Origin: Nitrobacteraceae bacterium AZCC 1564
GTDB lineage: Bacteria; Pseudomonadota; Alphaproteobacteria; Rhizobiales; Xanthobacteraceae
Length of the DNA stretch: 64,000 bases
Reading direction: 5' to 3'
Assembly (NCBI GenBank): GCA_036924835.1
Contig: JBAGRR010000001.1
Span: 3,673,001 to 3,737,000 of the forward strand
Part shown: positions 35,623 to 43,565 of the stretch, in pieces
How the letters are laid out: each line of letters starts with the position of its first letter
How positions within the stretch are numbered: the stretch's first letter is position 1
Program-made: the position numbers and the translations under genes
The notes under the pieces: generated by a model
The model's database searches: none
What the model saw: the letters and a program-made list of their open reading frames with translations, nothing else
What the model was told of the DNA's origin: nothing

Positions 35623-35786
35623 CTAGTGTGGCGGTTCAGAAGTCCGCATATTCGTGCGGCGAGTCCGGGATGCGGACTTCTGAACCAAAGCCACACTAGA
35701 ACAATAACTTGCTAGGGTCCTTCGATTCCGAAGTTCGCAGAAGAACGTGCAGCGGAATGATGCGAACTTCGGAATCGGGACCCTAG
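35623..35786 (+). repeat. Composite two-hairpin repeat, forward orientation (best-kept copy)
   Basis: Unit A (35623-35699): ctagtgtggc and gccacactag outer arms, ggttcagaagtccgcat and atgcggacttctgaacc inner arms, AAA bulge on the 3' side. Linker aacaataacttg. Unit B (35712-35786): ctagggtcc and ggaccctag outer arms, gattccgaagttcgc and gcgaacttcggaatc inner arms, with the extra bases on the 5' side. It lies between the divergent fliK and mnmA genes. Confidence 0.92.
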
Positions 35787-35844
35787 CATTGATGCCGCCG
35801 GTTCCATGTAATCGGTTGTAGCAGCAGCAAGATCGGCCGGAACC

Positions 35845-37023
35845 ATGCTCAACAGCCTCGACCTTGAAGGTCGCCCGGAGGATACCCGGGTCGTTGTCGC
35901 TATGTCAGGCGGCGTAGATTCGTCAGCAACGGCCGCGTTGCTGAAAGCGGAAGGCTATGACGTCGTCGGCATCACGCTGCAGCTGTACGATCACGGTGCC
36001 GCAACACACCGCAAGGGCGCATGTTGTGCGGGCCGGGACATCCACGATGCCCGTGACGTCGCGGAGCGGATCGGAATCCCGCATTATGTGCTCGACTACG
36101 AAAGCCGGTTTCGTGAGTCTGTGATCGAGAGTTTTGCCGAGAGTTATGTGCACGGTGAAACACCGGTGCCGTGTATCGAATGCAATCGCTCGATCAAGTT
36201 TCGCGACCTGCTCGCGACAGCGCGGGACCTTGGCGCCAAGGTGTTGGCCACCGGGCACTATGTGGCGTCTCGGCGCCTTACGGATGGATCGCGAGCGCTC
36301 GTCTGCGCAGCTGATGCTGATCGCGATCAAAGCTATTTCCTCTTTGCGACGACGCAGGAGCAACTGGCCGACCTGCGCTTTCCGCTTGGCGATATGACCA
36401 AGGCGCAGACCCGCGAATTGGCGCGCAGGTTCGGTTTGTCCGTGGCGGACAAGCAGGACAGCCAGGATATCTGTTTTGTGCCGACAGGCCGCTACACAGA
36501 CGTGATCGAACGGCTAAAGCCGAATGCCATGGAGCCCGGCGACATCGTCGATCTCGGCGGTCGCGTCATTGGCCACCATCAGGGCATCGTCAATTTCACC
36601 ATCGGCCAGCGACGTGGTCTGGGGATCGCCGCAAGCGCTCCTCTCTATGTCGTTCATCTCGATGCTGACACGCGCCGGGTGATCGTAGGTCCACGCGAGG
36701 CATTGAACGTCAGGCGCATCGTATTGCGCGACGTGAACTGGATCGGCGATGGCGCTCTCGACCAAGCGGTCGCGGGCGGCCTCGAAATGTTCGTCAAAGT
36801 GCGCTCGACCCGTGCGCCGCAACCGGCGTGGCTGCGCCGGATCGACGGCGACTACGAAGTGGAGTTGGTTGACGGCGAAGAAGGTGTCTCGCCCGGTCAG
36901 GCCTGCGTGTTCTATGATGCGCCATCGGGGCGGGCGCGTGTGCTTGGCGGCGGCTTCATCAAGAGTGCCACGCCGCGGCATTCACGCGAAAAGCCTGTGT
37001 TGCGTGCCGCGCTTGCAGACTAG
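35845..37023 (+). CDS. mnmA: tRNA 2-thiouridine(34) synthase MnmA
   Basis: 392 residues. The N-type ATP pyrophosphatase motif SGGVDSS is at 21-27, the nucleophile Cys110 in TPVPCIECN, and the partner Cys210 in [13 protein letters not shown]. The [19 protein letters not shown] and C-terminal beta-barrel domains are all present. It adds sulfur to U34 of tRNA-Lys, Glu and Gln. An extra Cys-Cys pair (Cys60-Cys61, KGACCAG) is typical of the alphaproteobacterial form. The methyltransferase gene follows at 27 bp. Confidence 0.97.
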   Translation: MLNSLDLEGRPEDTRVVVAMSGGVDSSATAALLKAEGYDVVGITLQLYDHGAATHRKGACCAGRDIHDARDVAERIGIPHYVLDYESRFRESVIESFAESYVHGETPVPCIECNRSIKFRDLLATARDLGAKVLATGHYVASRRLTDGSRALVCAADADRDQSYFLFATTQEQLADLRFPLGDMTKAQTRELARRFGLSVADKQDSQDICFVPTGRYTDVIERLKPNAMEPGDIVDLGGRVIGHHQGIVNFTIGQRRGLGIAASAPLYVVHLDADTRRVIVGPREALNVRRIVLRDVNWIGDGALDQAVAGGLEMFVKVRSTRAPQPAWLRRIDGDYEVELVDGEEGVSPGQACVFYDAPSGRARVLGGGFIKSATPRHSREKPVLRAALAD

Positions 37024-37050
37024 CGCGCGCGACGGGAGCGGGGCTGGGCA

Positions 37051-37689
37051 ATGAGCAACGATATCGACCGCGCCGGCGTGGCGAGGGCCTACGCGGCCTG
37101 GGCGCCGGTTTATGATTTCGTGTTCGGCGCCGTGTTCGATCACGGCCGCAAATCCACCATTGCGATCGCCGATGCGATTGGTGGACGGGTGCTTGATGTC
37201 GGTGTCGGCACAGGCCTGTCGTTGTCGGACTATTCGCGCACAACAAGATTGTGCGGCGTTGATATTTCCGAACCGATGCTGCGCAAGGCGCAGGAGCGCG
37301 TTCGCGCCCTCAACCTCACCAATGTCGAGACGCTGTCGGTGATGGACGCCAGGAACTTGGCGTTTCCGGACGGCGCATTTGACGCGGTGGTGGCACAATA
37401 TGTCATCACGGCCGTGCCGGACCCCGAAGGAACGCTCGATGATTTTGTCCGGGTTTTGAAACCGGGTGGTGAGCTCATTTTGGTGAACCACATCGGTGCG
37501 GAAAGCGGTCCGCGCAAAATCTTCGAACTTGCGTTTGCACCATTCGCCCGGCGGCTTGGCTGGCGGCCCGAATTCCCGTGGGATCGGCTGGCGAATTGGG
37601 CTGCGAAACATGGGGGCGTCACGTTGATCGAACGGCGCCCCATGCCCCCGATGGGCCACTTTTCCCTTATTCGCTACCGCAAGGGCTGA
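37051..37689 (+). CDS. pmtA: Phospholipid (PE) N-methyltransferase, PmtA-like
   Basis: 212 residues, class I SAM methyltransferase. YAAWAPVYDFVFG at the start, the SAM motif VLDVGVGTGLSLSDY (about 47-61), MDARNLAFPDGAFD, and YVITAVPDPEGTL with VLKPGGELILVNH fit the Rhodobacter-type phosphatidylethanolamine N-methyltransferase. That enzyme makes phosphatidylcholine, a major lipid in this group. Other small-molecule methyltransferases share parts of the motif set. It follows mnmA closely. Confidence 0.8.
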   Translation: MSNDIDRAGVARAYAAWAPVYDFVFGAVFDHGRKSTIAIADAIGGRVLDVGVGTGLSLSDYSRTTRLCGVDISEPMLRKAQERVRALNLTNVETLSVMDARNLAFPDGAFDAVVAQYVITAVPDPEGTLDDFVRVLKPGGELILVNHIGAESGPRKIFELAFAPFARRLGWRPEFPWDRLANWAAKHGGVTLIERRPMPPMGHFSLIRYRKG

Positions 37690-37735
37690 CCGCTGTTTGC
37701 GCGGAACATCCCCGCGCCGACGTCGTTGGCCCAGC

Positions 37736-38101
37736 ATGAAAGCAAAATTCTTTCTCTCAGTGGTTTGCATGCTGCCTTTGCTTTCGGCGACAGCCGGAGC
37801 GCAGGCGCCTCCGGCGCCTGCGACACCGCCTGCGCAGACCGCGCCGCCCAATCCTGCCCGTGACACGCGGTGCACGCCAACCGAAGCAGTGCCTCACAAC
37901 AACACGGTTGCTCCGAAAGGAACCACAACAGGGCGTGGATCCGACTCGCTTGGCGACAAGCTGGCCAAATCCGACGGAGTGCTGTGCCCGCCGCCCGGTG
38001 TGGACCCCGAGATGCATGCGCCGACGCCTCAGGAAGGGACGACGCCGGTCATTCCGCCGCCCGGCGGGGGAGGTGGGGATCCGAATGTCAGGCCGAAGTG
38101 A
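37736..38101 (+). CDS. Exported proline-rich hypothetical protein
   Basis: 121 residues. A signal peptide (MKAKFFLSVVCMLPLLSATA, cleavage near AGAQA at about 24) precedes a Pro/Ala-rich stretch, a CTPTEAVPHNNTVAPKG segment with Cys residues, and a Pro/Gly-rich tail (IPPPGGGGGDPNVRPK). No domain recognised; it is probably periplasmic or envelope associated. Confidence 0.65.
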   Translation: MKAKFFLSVVCMLPLLSATAGAQAPPAPATPPAQTAPPNPARDTRCTPTEAVPHNNTVAPKGTTTGRGSDSLGDKLAKSDGVLCPPPGVDPEMHAPTPQEGTTPVIPPPGGGGGDPNVRPK

Positions 38102-38277
38102 GGATGTCGGAGGCCACTGAAGGGCCTGAAGACATCGAAATCAGAACGTCGAGGTCACTTCCTGAAGCGGCCTGACGGCGTAAGGCGGGACCGAAACGAA
38201 AATCGTGACCCTTTCAAGGGTTTCGCCTTGTTTGCTGGGCATCTTGCCCATTAGAGCTGGTCAGCAAATGTCATCGC

Positions 38278-38307
38278 TTGACAGGCGTTTAGCTGACTTC
38301 CTATAAG
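38278..38307 (+). promoter_or_regulatory. Sigma-70 promoter of tRNA-Met
   Basis: A perfect -35 TTGACA (38278-38283) and a -10 TATAAG (38302-38307) separated by 18 bases, 46 bases upstream of the tRNA 5' end. This is the clearest housekeeping promoter seen in the window. Confidence 0.8.
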
Positions 38308-38353
38308 CCGCTGGTTCATCGCTGTGCCCGCGCGCCGGGCGCGATGGACGTGT

Positions 38354-38430
38354 GGCGAGGTAGCTCAGCTGGTTAGAGCACGGGAATCATAATCCTGGGG
38401 TCGGGGGTTCGAGTCCCTCCCTCGCTACCA
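38354..38430 (+). tRNA. tRNA-Met (CAT), elongator type
   Basis: A full cloverleaf: the acceptor arms GGCGAGG and CCTCGCT pair (terminal G-U), with D-arm GCTC...GAGC, anticodon loop around CAT in gggaatcataatcctgg, and T-arm GGGGGTTCGAGTCCCTC. CCA is encoded at 38428-38430. The body resembles alphaproteobacterial elongator tRNA-Met; a tRNA-Ile2 with CAT cannot be fully excluded without checking identity elements. Confidence 0.92.
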
Positions 38431-38542
38431 GATCTTCGTTGATTTTCAGCCCTTTTTTAAACCGGCCAAACGAGCACGGTCAGCTCGTAGCAACTCGATA
38501 GCAACCGGCTCGTGGCATTCAGCGAGAGACCGTATCTTGCGG

Positions 38543-38609
38543 AATTTCGAATCCTTGCTTTGTGTGGGCGACAGCGTCGGAAACCGACGCGCTCAAGGAT
38601 TCGAAAATT
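38543..38609. repeat. Nested inverted repeat before the tRNA-Gly fragment
   Basis: An outer inverted repeat (ttcgaatccttg and caaggattcgaa) encloses an inner hairpin (gcgtcgg, AAA, ccgacgc). It sits between the tRNA-Met and the tRNA-Gly fragment and could be an element end or recombination site. It is unlike the composite repeat family. Confidence 0.6.
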
Positions 38610-38643
38610 GGTCGTGCTAAGAGTTCCGCTTTCTGATGTGCGA

Positions 38644-38696
38644 AACTTCAGCCTTCCAAGCTGAATACGAGGGTTCGATTCCCTTCACCCGCTCCA
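38644..38696 (+). pseudogene. 3' fragment of tRNA-Gly (TCC), probable att remnant
   Basis: About 53 bases match the end of a tRNA-Gly: the anticodon arm with ccttccaag (anticodon TCC), variable loop, T-arm GAGGGTTCGATTCCCTT and acceptor end CACCCGCTCCA. The 5' half (acceptor 5' strand and D-arm) is missing; upstream bases do not restore a cloverleaf. Integrases that target tRNA 3' ends leave such fragments at one end of an island. The full tRNA-Gly is not in the window. Confidence 0.8.
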
Positions 38697-39029
38697 AGCT
38701 CGAAGCGATTGCCATCGTTAGGCTATTTAGCCTGTCCATTTTCGTCAGCGACGAGATCTGCGGTTCTTCATACAACCCTCGTACAATTTCGCGCTGAGCG
38801 CAGGCGTTGATCCGGTCGGCCATCATCGGGACGGCAATTATTCGATCGAACGTTTCGGCTGATCACCGTGGATTTCCATCCTACGCACCACGGATCTATT
38901 CGACGCCAGTGTTGAACGCGCTATCGAAACTTTAATCGCCCCGCGACCGCCGTGCCGTGCGTCGTAGTGCGCGAATGCGTGCGCCGCGTCCCATGTATCA
39001 GCGACAGCGAGCCATCATGTTGGATGAAG
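38697..39029. other. Gene-free stretch right of the tRNA-Gly fragment
   Basis: No intact gene. The 69-codon minus-strand frame (38617-38826) runs through the tRNA-Gly fragment and ends in the VKGIEPS-type string that antisense tRNA translation gives, so it is not called. The rest looks like degraded accessory DNA. Confidence 0.5.
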
Positions 39030-39240
39030 CCAGCCGGGCACGCGGATCAAGAGCAACAATTGGCGCATACCGCTGAAGAATCCACAATGTTAGCCGACCG
39101 AGCGCTTCATCATCGGCGTCAGCGTCTTGGAGGATAAGATTTGGCACCGAGAGTTGCGCTTTGGTCGGGGGCCATGCCGATGCGCTGACCAGCAGCTCGA
39201 ACTGCAGCAACCGCTGCCGCGCAGCTCTTCTTCCGGTCAT
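39030..39240 (-). pseudogene. imuB: Remnant of imuB (Y-family polymerase-like)
   Basis: The minus strand reads AAAVAAVRAAGQRIGMAP in one frame, then shifts frame into TKAQLSVPNLILQDADADDE and ALGRLTLWILQRYAPIVALD. This matches residues about 30-90 of ImuB, the Y-family-like partner of ImuA-DnaE2 in error-prone repair, where a block of the form ALxRLALWxxRYSPIVAxDPPDG is typical. Both ends are lost and at least one frameshift is present. Only a fossil remains; no imuA or dnaE2 lies nearby. Confidence 0.6.
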
Positions 39241-39339
39241 GACCTGCAAGGTCGAGCAAGATCTCAGGAAGAGGCGTCGTCCGACTTTCTTCCCCCCCGA
39301 CTGTTTGAGTTCCAAGATTTTCGCTGTTCTGGCTTGTTG

Positions 39340-39418
39340 TGAATTCGTATACATGCATAATATCGCTCAGACAGCGGACAAAGAGACCTCCATCTCGCTT
39401 ATAATGAATACGATTTCA
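39340..39418 (+). promoter_or_regulatory. Two LacI-type operator-like sites at the regulator gene
   Basis: TGAATTCGTATACA (39340-39353) and TGAATACGATTTCA (39405-39418) are both partial palindromes centred on CG, as LacI-family operators usually are. Their centres are 65 bp apart. They flank the proposed start of the LacI gene, suggesting autoregulation. The second overlaps the first codons if ATG 39404 is used. Confidence 0.4.
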
Positions 39419-40435
39419 CAAGGCTTTCCCTTAACAAGTAAGGACATAGCTCGGGCCGCGAAGGTCTCGCAGGCGACCGTCTCGCGTGTGCTGTCGGGAA
39501 ATCCAAACGTCCAACCGGAGACGCGGGAGCGCGTTCTGGCTGTGATGAGGCAAATGAACTATCGGCCGAACGCGATGGCGCGCGCGATGCGCACCAACCG
39601 CACCGGGAACATCGGGGTGGTCGTCTCCCGGCTCGCCAATCCGCTTTATCCAGAAATGCTGCAGATCCTCGGGCAGCGGCTCACTGAAGCCGGGTTGCGG
39701 ATGATGGTCTGGAATACCGACGAGACGGATGAAGGAGCGGCTGCAGCTGCAGTCAGAGAGAGTCTCGTCGACGGTGTCATCATGACGACCGCCACCTCGC
39801 TTTCGACGCCGCTCTATGAGGCGGTGATGCTGAACGCGCCGGTCGTCCTCATTCATCGTGTGGTCGAAGGATGGCCCTGCGATCAGGTCACGAGCGACAA
39901 TGCGAAAGGGGCTGCGACGGTCGCTGATTATGTCGTGCAGGCCAACCGCAAGCGCATCGGCGTGATCGAAGGACCACCGCTCGCAAGCACCATTCGTGCA
40001 CGCCAGACGGCGTTTCGGACGCGACTCGATGAGCTTAAGCGTCCATTGGACCCGTCATTGTCGATCCATGTGGATTCCTTTTCCCACAAGACTGGATTTG
40101 ACGCCGCCTCCTATCTGCTCGATCTCGCCCAGCCGCCGGACGTCCTGTTTTGCGTCAACGACGTGATTGCGCTGGGCGCCCGTGATGCCGCGCGTATGCG
40201 AGGCGTGGATGTTCCGGGCAAGCTCTGGATCATCGGGTATGACGATATCGAGATGGCGTCCTGGCCGGCATTCGATCTCACCACGGTTCGTCAGCCGCTG
40301 AAGCAGATGGCGCAGGAAGCCGTCGCGTTTCTGTTGGAGCGCATTGCCGGCACCGCAATCGATCACAAGACAATTTGCCTTCCGAACGATCTCGTCATTC
40401 GTGGTTCGACTGGTGGTCATCGGCTGGAAAAGTAA
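39404..40435 (+). CDS. LacI-family transcriptional regulator
   Basis: 343 residues from ATG 39404, the normal family length. The LacI HTH lies at about 10-35 (LTSKDIARAAKVSQATVSRVLSGN), the hinge ends with MNYRPNAMARAM, and the periplasmic-binding-protein-like sensor domain follows (NIGVVVSRLANPLYPEM, FCVNDVIALGARDAARMRGV, IIGYDDIEMASW). It likely represses the catabolic operon downstream in response to its sugar or acid. An upstream ATG at 39353 would add 17 residues and is less likely. Confidence 0.9.
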   Translation: MNTISQGFPLTSKDIARAAKVSQATVSRVLSGNPNVQPETRERVLAVMRQMNYRPNAMARAMRTNRTGNIGVVVSRLANPLYPEMLQILGQRLTEAGLRMMVWNTDETDEGAAAAAVRESLVDGVIMTTATSLSTPLYEAVMLNAPVVLIHRVVEGWPCDQVTSDNAKGAATVADYVVQANRKRIGVIEGPPLASTIRARQTAFRTRLDELKRPLDPSLSIHVDSFSHKTGFDAASYLLDLAQPPDVLFCVNDVIALGARDAARMRGVDVPGKLWIIGYDDIEMASWPAFDLTTVRQPLKQMAQEAVAFLLERIAGTAIDHKTICLPNDLVIRGSTGGHRLEK

Positions 40436-40449
40436 GTGGGAGTGAAACC

Positions 40450-41805
40450 ATGCAAATGATTGCCGAAGCGGTGCGTCAGACGCCGGTCCGACGAACGGTC
40501 GATGTTCTTGTCGTTGGTGGCGGCTCTGCGGGGCTTGCTGCAGCGACGTCCGCTGCGCGACTGGGATCCGACGTGATGCTGGTCGAGAAGAATGGCTATC
40601 TGGGCGGCACTCTCGCAATGGTTACGCTTGGGAGCATTTGCGGCCTGTACACCGTAACCGAGGCGGATGTCATTCCGGTGGTGAAGGGATTCGCCAGCGA
40701 GTTGATCGAGCGGATGGATCGCGTTGGCGGCATCAAAGGGCCGATGCGTTGGCTGGAGACCGCTTCGCTGCTTTACGATCCAACCTCCATCAAACTGGTG
40801 GCCGATGAGATCGTGACCGAGGCCGGCGTGAAGGTCGCCTTCCATAATATTGCTGTCGCGGTCGTCAAAGACGGAGGCCGCATCAAGGGCGTGATTTTTG
40901 AGGGTCGGGATGGCCGTTGGGCCTGCATGGCGACAACGGTGATCGATTGCACGGGAGACGCGAATATTGCCGCCCTGTGCGGTGCTGAATTTGAACACGA
41001 TCCGTCGCTGATCCAGGCGCCAACCACCATGTTCCGCTTTGGCGGCGTGGATACGGCGCAGGCGACTGCCATGACGCGCGACGATCTTCGTAACCACCTC
41101 GAAAAGGCCGTTGCGGCCGGATCGCCGTTGCCGCGCACGGCCGGCGGCATGTTCAGCTTCCGCGAAGGAGCCATGCATCTGAACATCACGCGCGTTCTGC
41201 GCGGCGAGCGTTCGCCGGATCCGCTCAACACTGAAGAGGTGTCGGAAGCCGAGATCAACGGGCGGAAACAACTCAAGCTTTATCTTGACGCGTTTCGTCG
41301 CTTTGTACCTGGCTACGAAAATGCGTTCATCGCAGATATCGGCTCCGAAATCGGCGTGAGGGAAAGTCGTCGCATCAAGGGCGACTACTGGCTGACGCTC
41401 GATGATGTGATGAATGAGGCACGCTTCGACGATTCGATTGCCTGCAGTGCCTGGCCAGTCGAAGAGCACGGCGCAGGTCGGGCGACAAAGTGGATATTCC
41501 TCAAACCGGGTACTTTCTACGAGTTGCCGTTCCGCATGCTGCTGCCGGTCGGGATCGACGGATTGCTCGTGGCGGGGCGGTGCTCCTCCGCGTCGCATGA
41601 TGCGCACGCGTCGATGCGTATCGCTGCTGTCTGCATGGCGCTCGGCGAAGCCGCGGGTGTTGCGGCCGCTCAGGCCGGCAGCACGGATATTCGTCAGCTC
41701 AAACCGAGCAGCATTCGTCAGCAGCTTGAGAAGCAAGGGGCAATGGTCGGCCCGCTTCCTGAAGCCTCCCAACAATCAAAGTCCGGACAAGTCATTCACG
41801 CATGA
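40450..41805 (+). CDS. FAD-dependent oxidoreductase (FAD_oxidored type)
   Basis: 451 residues. The N-terminal Rossmann motif VVGGGSAGLAAATSAARLG (about 22-40) leads to an acidic VEKNGYLGGTL. A second FAD-contact motif TVIDCTGDANIAALCGAEF is near 180, and the C-terminal GLLVAGRCSSASHDAHASMRI with ALGEAAGVAAA closes the fold. This is the succinate-dehydrogenase-flavoprotein-like family often found in sugar and polyol catabolic operons; the substrate is unknown. GGGAG precedes ATG 40450. Its last codons overlap the dehydratase start (ATGA). Confidence 0.85.
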   Translation: MQMIAEAVRQTPVRRTVDVLVVGGGSAGLAAATSAARLGSDVMLVEKNGYLGGTLAMVTLGSICGLYTVTEADVIPVVKGFASELIERMDRVGGIKGPMRWLETASLLYDPTSIKLVADEIVTEAGVKVAFHNIAVAVVKDGGRIKGVIFEGRDGRWACMATTVIDCTGDANIAALCGAEFEHDPSLIQAPTTMFRFGGVDTAQATAMTRDDLRNHLEKAVAAGSPLPRTAGGMFSFREGAMHLNITRVLRGERSPDPLNTEEVSEAEINGRKQLKLYLDAFRRFVPGYENAFIADIGSEIGVRESRRIKGDYWLTLDDVMNEARFDDSIACSAWPVEEHGAGRATKWIFLKPGTFYELPFRMLLPVGIDGLLVAGRCSSASHDAHASMRIAAVCMALGEAAGVAAAQAGSTDIRQLKPSSIRQQLEKQGAMVGPLPEASQQSKSGQVIHA

Positions 41806-43478
41806 GTAAGCGCAATTATCGATCCAATTTCGAGCCGGGTACAACACGGTGGGCGATCCGCCGCGCGCAATGGCGTGCGCTCGGGTTGACCGATGAGGAC
41901 ATGACGAAGCCGAAGATCGCCGTGATCAATTCGTCGTCGGAGATCTCGATCTGCTTCAGCCATCTCGATGAAGTCGCCGAGATCGTGAAGCAGGGCATTC
42001 GCGAGGCGGGTGGCTTGCCATTCGAAATCAAGACCACGGCGCCGAGCGATTTCATCACCGGCGCGGGGCGCGGTGGGCGCTATCTGATGCCATCGCGGGA
42101 TCTTCTCGTGAACGACATCGAAGTTGCGGTGGAAGGCGCGGTGCTGGATGGCATGGTGTGTCTGTCGAGCTGCGACAAGACGGCGCCGGCTCATCTGATG
42201 GCCGCAGCACGGCTCAATATTCCGAGCATCCTTGTCATCGGAGGCTATCAGGCGTGTGGCAGGCTACATAACAAGCCGGTCGATATCGAAGATGTCTTCG
42301 AGTCGGTGGGCGAACTCGCGACGGGTCATATCACCACCAAGGAAATCGAGGAGATGTGCGAGATCGCGGTCCTCAGCCCGGGCGTTTGCGCCGGAATGGG
42401 GACGGCCAATACGATGCACATCATGGCTGAGGCGCTCGGCATGACGTTGCCGGGAAGCGCGCCGGTCGCGGCATCCGGGCAACGCATGCGTGATTTCGCG
42501 CGGGAAGCCGGTAAGCGGATCGTATCGCTCGTGAATGAGGATCTGCGTCCGCGAGACATTATGATCCCTGCGGCGTTCTCGAACGCGATGGCGGTGGGCC
42601 TCGCTGTGAGCGGCTCGATCAACATGTTGCGTCATCTTCAGGCGGTCGCCTCCGAAGGTGGAATCGGCGCGAACGTCTACGAACTCATTCACGCGCTCGG
42701 CCGGAAAGTGCCGTTGCTGTGCGCCATCAAGCCGAACGGCAGCGGACGCATCGAGGAGCTTGAGGCGGCAGGTGGCGCACGAGCGGTGATGAAGCAACTC
42801 GAGCCGTTGCTCCATCGCGATGTCATGACGGTGTCTGGCCGGACCGTCGGCGAAAATCTGTCGAACATCACGGTTGAGGATGGCGCAATTGGCAGCCTTG
42901 AGCGGCCGGTCAGCCCGGGCCCTTCTGTTGTGATCTTGCGCGGTTCACTCGCACCGCAAGGCTCCATCATGAAGTTGGGCACAGGCAAGGCGGCAAGCTT
43001 CCGCGGACAATGCCGTGTCTTCGAATCTCAGGAAGCCGCCATGGAATCGCTCGCGCGCGGTGAGATCAAGGGTGGTGAAGTGATTGTGTTGCGGGGGCTG
43101 GGTGCGCGGGGAGGTCCGGGCGTGGCGTCGGCGTCATGGTTTGTCGCTGCCGTCAACGGAGCGCGACTGGGTGAAGAGATCGCAGTGATTACGGATGGTC
43201 AGCTGTCTGGTCTGAATCGAGGTTTCACCATCGGGCAGGTGATGCCCGAAGCAGCCGACGGTGGGCCGATCGCCCTTGTCCAAAACGGCGACAGTGTGTC
43301 GATCGACGTCGAAGCTCGCAGCATCGAGCTCGAAGTGCCGGAAGCAGAGTTGGAACAGCGTCGTGCGGCGCTGCCACCGTTTGTCAATTCCGAAAAGACG
43401 GGCTGGCTCGCGCTTTATCAGGATCGTGTTCAGCCGCTGACGCAGGGCGGAACGCTGAAGGCGCGAAGCGCCATCTGA
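41802..43478 (+). CDS. IlvD/Edd-family dehydratase, probably for a sugar acid
   Basis: 558 residues. The three Fe-S cysteines of the family are visible as Cys51 (SEISICFSHL), Cys124 (LSSCDKTAPAH, with the following DK as metal site) and Cys196 (SPGVCAGMGTANTM). The C-terminal ITDGQLSGLNRGFTIGQVMPEA contains the catalytic Ser region. Family members remove water from dihydroxy acids or aldonic acids to give 2-keto-3-deoxy products. Its place in a sugar-uptake operon argues for an aldonic acid and not valine synthesis. Confidence 0.88.
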   Translation: MSKRNYRSNFEPGTTRWAIRRAQWRALGLTDEDMTKPKIAVINSSSEISICFSHLDEVAEIVKQGIREAGGLPFEIKTTAPSDFITGAGRGGRYLMPSRDLLVNDIEVAVEGAVLDGMVCLSSCDKTAPAHLMAAARLNIPSILVIGGYQACGRLHNKPVDIEDVFESVGELATGHITTKEIEEMCEIAVLSPGVCAGMGTANTMHIMAEALGMTLPGSAPVAASGQRMRDFAREAGKRIVSLVNEDLRPRDIMIPAAFSNAMAVGLAVSGSINMLRHLQAVASEGGIGANVYELIHALGRKVPLLCAIKPNGSGRIEELEAAGGARAVMKQLEPLLHRDVMTVSGRTVGENLSNITVEDGAIGSLERPVSPGPSVVILRGSLAPQGSIMKLGTGKAASFRGQCRVFESQEAAMESLARGEIKGGEVIVLRGLGARGGPGVASASWFVAAVNGARLGEEIAVITDGQLSGLNRGFTIGQVMPEAADGGPIALVQNGDSVSIDVEARSIELEVPEAELEQRRAALPPFVNSEKTGWLALYQDRVQPLTQGGTLKARSAI

Positions 43479-43565
43479 TCGGAGCTGATGGCGTCGACGC
43501 AGATAACCAAGAAGCGCCCGAGCAGGGCGCCCATCCACAATCAGGAACATCACGGGAGTAAAGCG

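Noticed and set aside
37703-37727. GGAAC-N17-CGTT just before the proline-rich exported protein
   Set aside because: A perfect EcfG-type match, but the -10 is only nine bases from the ATG and several chance matches are expected in 64 kb. Kept as a possibility only.
38617-38826. Minus-strand frame ending in a VKGIEPS-type string
   Set aside because: That string is what antisense translation of tRNA-Gly yields; a known annotation artefact.
40417-41775. 452-codon open frame antisense to the FAD oxidoreductase
   Set aside because: Composition of a shadow frame; the sense gene has full motifs.
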